Shown in pieces: positions 45,085 through 51,919 of a stretch of 64,000 bases of DNA. Made by a program: the position numbers and the translations under genes. The notes under the pieces were generated by a model. It saw only the letters and a program-made list of their open reading frames with translations, made no database searches and was not told the DNA's origin. The stretch is taken from NCBI GenBank assembly GCA_002162075.1, contig CP021423.1:2914001-2978000 (forward strand), read 5' to 3'. Within the stretch, counting starts at the first letter, position 1, and the number at the start of each line of letters is the position of its first letter. This stretch comes from Armatimonadetes bacterium Uphvl-Ar1 (lineage in GTDB: Bacteria > Armatimonadota > Fimbriimonadia > Fimbriimonadales > Fimbriimonadaceae).

Positions 45085-45228
45085 TGGTTTTATTTTGGGT
45101 GGTTTTTGGGGTTGTGGGTTGGGTACGCCTTTCTACACCTTATGCGGCAGAATGGGTTCTTATTTGAGGGAATTACACAGTGTTATAGGAGAATGCGACG
45201 GAAAGAACTTGAGATTAAAAGGAATGGA

Positions 45229-45870
45229 TTAAGAGCGGGATTTATGGTCTTGGTGGACGAGGTTGATGAGGAAGAGTGCTTCGCGGGGGGTGAGGGGGGT
45301 TTGGAGTCGAACGTACTTGACGTTTTCGAGCCAACCGCCGGGGCGGAACCGCTCGACGATGCCTTGATAGAGGTCTGATTCGCGGGGGAGGCGGAGTTGG
45401 ATGTGTCCGGGCATGAGGAGGACGGGGGGAGAGCTGAGCTTGCGGAGAGACAGGAGCGGGAGGGCGATTTGGTAGAAGGCGATGATGGCGGGGTCGGGGA
45501 AGCTGATTTCGTCGGAGAGAAGCGCGAAAACCCACGCAAGGAAAATGCTGTGAGGGGCGGCGCGGAGGGCGATGGCAAGGAAGTAGATGATTTTTGATGT
45601 GCGCTCGCCGGGTGGGGTGCCAAGTTTGTCGCCAGTGGCGAGGTCGAGGAACCAGCCGCTCATCCATTGGGTGAAGAACAGGCCGAGGCCATAGAGAAGC
45701 CACATGGAGGTGCTATCGGGTGCGGTGACGCCGGCGATACCTTGGGCGAGGGCGACGACAAGAAATGCGAAGAGTATCCGGCTCACGAAATGAATGAGGC
45801 GCCGGGAGATGGCGAGTTGGAGGGTTTTATGGGGCGCGGGGCTCCAATACTGTTCGAGATCGACGGGCAT
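45229..45870 (-). CDS. Membrane protein of unknown function
   Basis: 213 residues, about four hydrophobic segments (roughly residues 24-46, 57-75, 92-117 and 125-140), then a soluble C-terminal 70 residues. There is a faint resemblance to RDD proteins at the N-terminus, not enough to assign. Start ATG 45870 lies seven bases after TAAAGT (45878-45883), and also ten bases after the stop of the phosphodiesterase-like gene, so it may be co-transcribed or have its own leaderless promoter. Confidence 0.6.
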   Translation of the reverse strand: MPVDLEQYWSPAPHKTLQLAISRRLIHFVSRILFAFLVVALAQGIAGVTAPDSTSMWLLYGLGLFFTQWMSGWFLDLATGDKLGTPPGERTSKIIYFLAIALRAAPHSIFLAWVFALLSDEISFPDPAIIAFYQIALPLLSLRKLSSPPVLLMPGHIQLRLPRESDLYQGIVERFRPGGWLENVKYVRLQTPLTPREALFLINLVHQDHKSRS

Positions 45871-45880
45871 GTTTATGACT

Positions 45881-46701
45881 TTAATCTTCTAGGCCGAAGA
45901 CGGTAGTTTGGTTGCGGGCTTGGGCCTGTGGGTGGTCTTTGATTGCTTCGGCGATGAGTTTGCCTTGCCATTCTTTGGCGGGGGGAAGATTCATGAGGTA
46001 GGCGATGGTGGGAGCAACATCGAGGAGGGAGATATCTGATTCGAGCTTGCGACCTTGGACGCAACGGTACCCCAAAGGTAGAGAGGGAGGTCGTCTGAGC
46101 CGGTGGCGTTGGCACCGGAGTGGTTGGAGGCGATGACGAAATCAACCGGTTGGTGGAGAGCGATGAGGGCGTCGGTGAACTTGCCAATGCAGTTATCGGT
46201 GAAGGTCATGGCTTGGATGTATTCATCGGAATGCCACCCGTAGTGCGCTCCCATGTATCCAGCGTGGCCGAGGTTGATGAACATGAAGTCAAAGTCTTCG
46301 GCGGCGGCGGTTCGGATGGCCATTTCGACGATGTGATTGTCGCCGTCGGAGACGTGGGTGCGAGCGTTGCAGTAGTTGACGTCGGCGGATTCGGGGAGGC
46401 AGACTTCGCGGAGGGATGGGATGGTGTAGAACATCCCGACCTTTTGGTCAGCTTGGGCGATGATATCTATGAGGGAGGGGATGGTGCGTTTGAAGCCATT
46501 CAGGACGACGCCAGTTGCGCCATGGATGTCGGGGGTGACGCCTCGGAAGAGGGATTGTTGTCCGGCGAGGGGAAGGTTGGGGTGGACGGGTTTTACGGTT
46601 TGGGAGGTTGATCCATCGCGGGCGATTCGGTCGAGATGGGGGGTGGCGGCGCGGACGAGTCCGTCGGGCCGGGCACCATCGACGCAGATGAGGACAACCA
46701 T
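45881..46701 (-). CDS. Phosphodiesterase/alkaline-phosphatase-superfamily-like protein, frameshifted at 46069-46072
   Basis: 273 residues after correction. The fold of nucleotide pyrophosphatase/phosphodiesterases is recognisable: VVLICVDGARPD at the N-terminus with the first metal Asp, GVTPDIHGATG, a HYGWHSDEYIQAM segment, and a final DVAPTIAYLMNLPPAKEWQG block. The break at the C4 run 46069-46072 (plus strand) is healed by one base (LYLWGYRCVQGRKLESDISLLDVAPT). Compared with active members, the nucleophile Thr region (TFPNH) reads NLPLAGQ and the SDHG motif reads SNHSG, so catalysis may be lost. Directly upstream of the membrane protein gene. Confidence 0.65.
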
Positions 46702-46838
46702 GATAGTGTTGTTTTACCTTTAAGCCATCAACGGTTCGGAATTTCTGGTTCTGTTGTTGGGGGCGAGTTTGAGCAAGTTAGTCTCGACAGGATGATAGGA
46801 ATTTCCATTCGGTGCGAGATCGTATGGGGTTTTCTTGC

Positions 46839-47171
46839 TTAATGCTTGGATTTCGATTTCTTTGGCTTTGGATTTGGAAGCTCAGCTGCGGTTAATTCAA
46901 TGAGGCTCGACATCCAGATCGGATCATCAAGTTGTTCTCCGATCAGAAAATGCGGCTTTGCTCCAGGGTAGGGTGGCGCTTCGATAACCTCCCCGATCAT
47001 TGATCGACCACCGGGTGTCGGCTTTAAGTACAATTGGTTGTCGCAGACAAGGCCCACGACTTTTTCATCGTAGTAGAGGGCGTATTCGCCAAACATTTTT
47101 TTGAATGAGACTCGTCCCGATCTATTTATTTGATCTGAGACGTGTTCAACAAAGTTCAAATCCGAGGGCAT
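46839..47171 (-). CDS. TfoX N-terminal domain protein
   Basis: Small cytosolic protein of 110 residues made only of the TfoX-N domain: RVSFKKMFGEYALYYDEKVVGLVCDNQLYLKPT followed by the conserved YPGAKPHFLI stretch, here noted by its parts KKMFGEYALYYD and PYPGAKPHF. In gamma-proteobacteria the full TfoX regulates competence; single-domain forms have no proven role. It follows the DUF1579-like gene by 29 bases on the same strand. Confidence 0.82.
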   Translation of the reverse strand: MPSDLNFVEHVSDQINRSGRVSFKKMFGEYALYYDEKVVGLVCDNQLYLKPTPGGRSMIGEVIEAPPYPGAKPHFLIGEQLDDPIWMSSLIELTAAELPNPKPKKSKSKH

Positions 47172-47200
47172 GCGCTTTCTGTTTTTCGTTCTGGATCAGT

Positions 47201-47755
47201 CTATTTTTGCTTCAAAGTGAGTTTGCCAAAGGGGGAAGACTTGCCGGATTTGTCCAGATTATCGATGCTCCAAGTCCATGTGTTGCTCGCACGTTGGTAT
47301 GCAAAGGTGTTGTGGATTCCGCTTCCATCTGCCAGTTTCCAAATGAATGGGATGCGATCTCCGTCTGGTTTTCCGTGTCCAACTCCTTCTGCAGCGAAGT
47401 TTGTTACTCCAGTGCTGTCGAGCCACATGACGACAAACTCCTCGTTCTGTTTGTCCCAGGCGATATGAATCCAGGCTTCATATGCTGGATCACCGTTTGC
47501 ATCCTTTTCACGAGCGATTTCATGAATGCGGACATATTGATTATTGAGGATACGGTCAATGATCACATCGTGCGTCACGTTTTCGTCGTCAATTGTTCCT
47601 TGCATTACCCATATTCCGATCATTTTATCCATGAGGAACTCATGGTGTGGTTTCTCTTGTTCTTGAGGTATTGCCATGTTGGGAAAACTAGGGCCTGAGA
47701 CAAAACCGGCGACAAAGCAGAAAAGAACGAAACTGCGCAGCATCGGGATTGTCAT
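47201..47755 (-). CDS. Secreted lipocalin-like protein (DUF1579-like)
   Basis: 184 residues from ATG 47755, which has a good Shine-Dalgarno (AAAGGAG, six bases before it). Signal peptide LRSFVLFCFVAGFVSG, then a compact beta-barrel-like protein (MIGIWVMQGTI, IHIAWDKQNEEFVVMWLDSTG, NTWTWSIDNLD) with the feel of DUF1579. Assignment is by general pattern only. TATGAT just upstream may be the promoter -10. Confidence 0.55.
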   Translation of the reverse strand: MTIPMLRSFVLFCFVAGFVSGPSFPNMAIPQEQEKPHHEFLMDKMIGIWVMQGTIDDENVTHDVIIDRILNNQYVRIHEIAREKDANGDPAYEAWIHIAWDKQNEEFVVMWLDSTGVTNFAAEGVGHGKPDGDRIPFIWKLADGSGIHNTFAYQRASNTWTWSIDNLDKSGKSSPFGKLTLKQK

Positions 47756-47842
47756 TTGAACTCCTTTGGTCAATCATAACACATCGGATAGGTCGGTTTT
47801 TCCAGATGAACGGAACTGATTTAGAGTCTAGATTTCTTCACT

Positions 47843-48843
47843 TTAGTTTTCAAATTCGTCGATGATGGGTAGGGTGCGTCGGACGTGGCGGCCGGTTATT
47901 TCGGTGGGGAGTGTGGGGGTGTGTTCGCGGAATTCGGTGAGGCGGGGGAGGTTGTCTTCGTTTTCTTCGATCCATTCGCGGGCGAATTTTCCGGATTGGA
48001 TTTCGGAGAGGATGTCTTTCATTTCGGCCCGGGTTTGGTTGGTGATGAGTCTGCGGCCGGCGAGGTAGCCGCCCCATTCGGCGGTGTCGGAGATGCGTTT
48101 GTTCATGTATGTGAGGCCGCCGCGATAGAGGAGGTCTACGATGAGGCGGGTTTCGTGGAGGCATTCGAAGTAGGCGACTTCGGGGGTGTATCCGGCATCG
48201 ATGAGGGTTTGGACACCGGCTTCGATGAGGGCGGGGATGCCTCCGCAGAGGACGGCTTGCTCGCCGAAGAGGTCGGTTTCGGTTTCTTCGCGGAAGGTGG
48301 TGCGGAGGATTCCGGCGCGGGCGGAGCCGATGGCCCATGCGTAAGAGAGGGCGAGTTGCTCGGCGTCGCCGGAGGGATTTTGGTGGACGGCGACGAGGGC
48401 GGGGAGTCCGGAGCCGGCGAGGAATTCGGAGCGGAGTCCGTTGCCGGGGCCTTTGGGGAGACCATGGCGACGTCAGTGGTTTTGGGCGGGGTGATGGTTT
48501 GGTAGTGGATGTTGAATCCGTGGCAGAAGAGGAGGGTTTTTTCGTGGGTGAGGTGGGGGGCGATGTCGGTTTTGTAGATGTTCGCCATGGGGACATCGGG
48601 GGTGCAGAGCATGATGACGTCGGCGATTTGGGTGGCTTCGGGGGTGGTGAGGACTTGGAATCCGTCTTGTTCGGCGGTCTTTTTGGTGGGGGAGGCGGGG
48701 TAGAGGCCGATGGTGACTTGGACACCGGAGTCGCGGAGGTTTTGGGCGTGGGCGTGGCCTTGTGATCCGTAGCCGATGATGGCGACGTGTTTTTCTTGGA
48801 TGAGGTTGGGGTTGACGTCGGGGGTGAAGAGGAAGTCGGCCAT
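47843..48843 (-). CDS. ilvC: Ketol-acid reductoisomerase, frameshifted at 48455-48458
   Basis: Second step of valine/isoleucine synthesis: Mg- and NADPH-dependent isomerisation and reduction of acetohydroxy acids. The N-terminal Rossmann motif reads [19 protein letters not shown]. The frame breaks in the G4 run at 48455-48458. One more base gives [14 protein letters not shown], then [45 protein letters not shown] and the ending at 47843, 333 residues and all catalytic Asp/Glu residues. Class I length. A CATAAT lies a few bases before the ATG on this strand. Other ilv/leu genes are not in the window. Confidence 0.93.
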
Positions 48844-48882
48844 CTGTGGACTATTATGGATGCGATTTCAATTCAATAAAAG

Positions 48883-48916
48883 AATCGGGCTGGCTCTTGA
48901 TTGAGTCAGCCCGATT
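48883..48916 (-). terminator. Terminator downstream of tRNA-Val
   Basis: Fourteen-base stem with one G-T pair (AATCGGGCTG/CAGCCCGATT core, 6-base loop). On the minus strand it follows the tRNA 3' end by 14 bases and is followed by CTTTTATT. Confidence 0.85.
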
Positions 48917-48930
48917 TTGTTTGATAAAGA

Positions 48931-49005
48931 TGGTGCGCGATACAGGATTTGAACCTGTGACCCCTACAGTGTCATTGTAGTGCTCTACCACTGAGCTAAT
49001 CGCGC
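48931..49005 (-). tRNA. tRNA-Val (anticodon GAC), CCA encoded
   Basis: Minus-strand cloverleaf: acceptor GCGCGAT/ATCGCGC, D arm GCTC/GAGC, anticodon stem CTACA/TGTAG with loop ATGACAC (anticodon GAC), T arm ACAGG-TTCAAAT-CCTGT, discriminator A and CCA encoded. Confidence 0.96.
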
Positions 49006-49123
49006 GCGTGGAGTTGGAGTATGGCAGGAATTGGGTTTTTGGTCAAGGGGACCCGGGGGTGAGGGTTTGGTTGGTGAATGCTGGTTTCATCAGTGCCACC
49101 CGGAGGTTTGCGTTTGAGATTCT

Positions 49124-49404
49124 GGGTCACGCCGAGAATGACGACGTACGAGCATTCCTTGAGCTAAGGCCGTGGTTAGCCCCCTCCTAAGTCCTCCCCC
49201 GAAGGGGGAGGGGGGTAGCAATCATCTTTCTGAATAATTGCGGGTCACGCCGAGAATGACGACGTACGAGCATTTCTTGAGTTTGAGCCTCAGGTAGCCC
49301 CCTTCTAAGTCCCCTGTTCAAGCCAGGGGCAGGCTCTCCCCCAAAGGGGGAGGGGGAAAGCAATCATCTTTCTGATTGACTCTTGGTCATGTTTGGAATG
49401 ACGA
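49124..49404. repeat. Tandem intergenic repeat, two 118-base-type units and a partial third
   Basis: Unit 1 (49124-49241) and unit 2 (from 49242) share GGGTCACGCCGAGAATGACG, then GACGTACGAGCATT, TTGAG and a C5/G5 hairpin (CTCCCCC/GGGGGAG). They also share TAGCAATCATCTTTCTGA-type ends. Unit 2 carries an extra stretch of about 25 bases with its own small hairpin. A third degenerate start (GGTCATGTTTGGAATGACG) follows at 49386. No open frame of note; the region fills the 425 bases between tRNA-Val and the dehydrogenase gene. Confidence 0.85.
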
Positions 49405-49430
49405 ATCTGCAAGCCAAAAATGAGGGGGGG

Positions 49431-50879
49431 TTATTGTCCTTGACCGAGGCTGAAGCCGGGGACGCCGTCGAATGTGCAGAGGTTTTCGGTTTTGATGAAA
49501 TCGAGGCCCGTGTCGTTGACACGGTTGAGGAGGGCGATGATATCGCCTCCGCTTATCGAGGCATTGCTGGTGAACCGGCAGCGCCAGTGATCGGTGCATT
49601 GGGTTTCGGGGTGTCCGTCGGGCCAGACTTTGAGGCCACGATTGGAGATCATCTGAAGCGGCAGGAGATCGTTGCCGCACGGTTGGAGTGATGCGGCAAG
49701 GGCATCGGGTGACCCGATGAAGTTGATGAAGACGTCAACGCCGACCGTGTCTTTGGTGATCGGTTTTCGGGGTGGTTCGGGGATCGAGATGCAGGTGTGG
49801 AGGTCGGGATAGTCAATCGGCTTGAGTTGTGTGGGGCGTTGTCCGAGACGGGCGATGACGGCTTCGGCGAACTCTTGGGTGCCGACACGTTGCTTGCTGT
49901 GGCCCTCTTTGTAGATATCTCCGGTGTGGATTCCATCTTCGATGGTTTTGAGCCAAGCATTGTGGATTTTCCCGGCGACAGCACCCTGTCCGATGTGAAC
50001 GAGCATTTGGACAGCTCCGAGGAGGAGTCCGGAGGGATTTGCGACGCCTTTTCCGGCGATGTCGGGGGCGGAGCCGTGGATGGCTTCGAACATGGCGCAG
50101 GAGTGACCGATGTTAGCGGAACCGGCGAGGCCGACGGAGCCGGTGACTTCGGCGGCGATGTCGGACATGATGTCGCCGTAGAGATTGGGGACGACGATAA
50201 CGTCAAAGAGGTTCGGGCGAGTGGCGATGCGGGCCATTCCGATGTCGATGATGTAGTGTTCGGTTTCGATGCCCGGATATTCGGTTGCCATTTCGTCAAA
50301 GATTTTGTGGAACAGACCATCGGTCAACTTCATGATGTTGTCTTTGGTCATGCAGGTGACTTTTTTACGTCCGTTGGCTTTGGCGTATTCAAATGCGTAG
50401 CGGATGATTCGTCTGGAGCCGGGTTCGGTGATGAGCTTGAGGCATTGGACAACGTCTTGGGTTTGGCGGTGTTCGATTCCGGCGTAAAGATCTTCTTCGT
50501 TTTCGCGGACGATGACGACATCCATTCCATCGGGTCCGCTGGTGAGGGCGGGGTGGTAGGTGACGCAGGGGCGGACGTTCGCGAAGAGTCCCAAGGTTTT
50601 GCGGACGGTGACGTTGAGGGATTTAAATCCCCCACCTTGGGGAGTGGTGATGGGGGCTTTGAGGAAGACTTTGGTGCGGCGGAGGGATTCCCAAGCCTCT
50701 TTGGAGATTCCGGCGGAATTTCCGGAGAGGTAAACCGCTTCTCCGATTTTGATTTCTTCGATTTCGATGGCGGCTTCGGCGGCATGAAGAATGCTCAGGG
50801 TTGCGGCCATGATTTCTGGGCCGATACCGTCACCGTACGCGATGGTTATGGGGGTTTTGGGAGTTGACGCCGCGCTCAT
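49431..50879 (-). CDS. icd: Isocitrate dehydrogenase (long, Thermus-type)
   Basis: Oxidises isocitrate to 2-oxoglutarate in the citric acid cycle. 482 residues, the length of the Thermus-like class that bears a C-terminal extension (about residues 350-482) beyond the dehydrogenase core. Core motifs: ITIAYGDGIGPEI, SLNVTVRKTLGLFANVRP (substrate Ser and Arg), VRENEEDLYAGIEH, the metal-binding NLYGDIMSDIAAEV and SCAMFEAIHGSAPDIAGKG. The cofactor was not deduced. It is the last gene of ileS-lspA-small protein-icd on the minus strand. Aconitase, the preceding enzyme, lies at 60 kb. Confidence 0.92.
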   Translation of the reverse strand: MSAASTPKTPITIAYGDGIGPEIMAATLSILHAAEAAIEIEEIKIGEAVYLSGNSAGISKEAWESLRRTKVFLKAPITTPQGGGFKSLNVTVRKTLGLFANVRPCVTYHPALTSGPDGMDVVIVRENEEDLYAGIEHRQTQDVVQCLKLITEPGSRRIIRYAFEYAKANGRKKVTCMTKDNIMKLTDGLFHKIFDEMATEYPGIETEHYIIDIGMARIATRPNLFDVIVVPNLYGDIMSDIAAEVTGSVGLAGSANIGHSCAMFEAIHGSAPDIAGKGVANPSGLLLGAVQMLVHIGQGAVAGKIHNAWLKTIEDGIHTGDIYKEGHSKQRVGTQEFAEAVIARLGQRPTQLKPIDYPDLHTCISIPEPPRKPITKDTVGVDVFINFIGSPDALAASLQPCGNDLLPLQMISNRGLKVWPDGHPETQCTDHWRCRFTSNASISGGDIIALLNRVNDTGLDFIKTENLCTFDGVPGFSLGQGQ

Positions 50880-50924
50880 TGTGCCCGGTGTATACCCTTT
50901 AGATTCGGTGGCGGGAGTGAGGGT

Positions 50925-51311
50925 CTAGTCTTTTGGTTTGGGTTGGGTGGGCTTCTTTGTGGCGGGCGTTGCTCTGACGGTCTTTTTGGGTTTAGGTTTT
51001 GCGGTTGATTTGGTGGTTGGTTTGGCTTGCGGGGGTTTGTTGGCCTTTGGGGTTGGCTCGGCTGCTTCGGTTTTGGGCTCTGGAGAGGTTGCTTCGGCAG
51101 AATTTTCCTGGGTGGGTTCTTCGGTGGGTTGGTCGGCAGTTTTGTGTTTGTTGCGAACTTCTTCTTGGGCGGCTTCTTGGAGTTTCGCGCCATATTTTTC
51201 CATTGCTTGACCAATTTTTTTGGCTAGGGGTTTGGACGATTTGATGATGATGGGGACGGCGGCGGCAGCGATGACGAATAGTCCAGAACCGGAGATGGGA
51301 AGTCGTCTCAT
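50925..51311 (-). CDS. Small membrane-anchored protein with a Lys/Pro/Ala-rich tail
   Basis: 128 residues. A short hydrophobic N-terminal segment (GLFVIAAAAVPIIIKSS, residues 10-26) precedes a helical stretch (KPLAKKIGQAMEKYGAKLQEAAQEEV). A disordered tail rich in Lys, Pro, Ala and Glu ends in KPTQPKPKD. No family recognised. It starts 11 bases after lspA and ends 45 before icd, so it is in that run. The basic tail resembles histone-H1-like or cell-wall-contacting tails, without proof. Confidence 0.6.
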   Translation of the reverse strand: MRRLPISGSGLFVIAAAAVPIIIKSSKPLAKKIGQAMEKYGAKLQEAAQEEVRNKHKTADQPTEEPTQENSAEATSPEPKTEAAEPTPKANKPPQAKPTTKSTAKPKPKKTVRATPATKKPTQPKPKD

Positions 51312-51322
51312 GGTGAGCTTTC

Positions 51323-51919
51323 CTACTCGGTTGGTTTGGATTCGGTTGCGTTTTGGGGCTCTGGGCTGGGTTCAGCTGATTTGTGGTCAGGAGAGATGGA
51401 GTCACTTGGGCCGGATTCGAACGGGGATGGTTCGAGCTTGGGTTCTGACTTGGAGAAAGTGTCTTTGAGCGCGAGAAGCACAATGAGAGTTCCGGCGAGG
51501 GAGATACAGATGTCGGCGATGTTAAAGACGGGAAAGTCTATGAACCGGGCATAGAACATATCGGTGACTTTGCCCATCCAAAGGCGGTCGATGAGGTTGC
51601 CGATGGCACCGGCGCAAAGGAGGGTGAGGGCGGTGAAGACTCCGGGCGGATCGTTTTTGGATTTGGAAATGTGATAGGTTGCGTATCCGGCGATGATGAT
51701 GGCGATGGGGGTGAGAAAGACTCCGGCCCCTTGAGCCATGCCGAAGGCAATGCCGTGGTTATAAACGAGTTTGAATTCAAAAACATTGGGCCAGATCGGC
51801 CAAAACGTGCGATATTCGACCCAACCAGCGGCGTCGCGGGCCCATGCTTTCACCAGTTGGTCAACTGCGATGAGGGAGACTACGTAGATGAGAAACTTGG
51901 AGAGACGGGGGTTTTTCAT
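51323..51919 (-). CDS. lspA: Signal peptidase II (prolipoprotein signal peptidase)
   Basis: Cleaves lipoprotein signal peptides in the inner membrane. From ATG 51919 it has 198 residues: four membrane helices and the two catalytic aspartates in GNLIDRLWMGKVTD and FNIADICISLAG. A tail of about 45 residues rich in Ser, Pro and Glu after the last helix is longer than usual. The start is set by the four-base ATGA overlap with ileS, since the in-frame extension upstream lies wholly inside ileS. It fits the many lipoproteins in this window. Confidence 0.94.
   Translation of the reverse strand: MKNPRLSKFLIYVVSLIAVDQLVKAWARDAAGWVEYRTFWPIWPNVFEFKLVYNHGIAFGMAQGAGVFLTPIAIIIAGYATYHISKSKNDPPGVFTALTLLCAGAIGNLIDRLWMGKVTDMFYARFIDFPVFNIADICISLAGTLIVLLALKDTFSKSEPKLEPSPFESGPSDSISPDHKSAEPSPEPQNATESKPTE

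Noticed and set aside
49124-49404. Possible CRISPR array
   Set aside because: Only two long units and one fragment, unit length over 100 bases, no short regular repeats and no cas genes nearby.
49797-50867. Plus-strand open frame of 356 codons
   Set aside because: Antisense to isocitrate dehydrogenase, rich in Asp/Gly/Val as expected for an antisense frame of this gene; the minus-strand protein is unmistakable.
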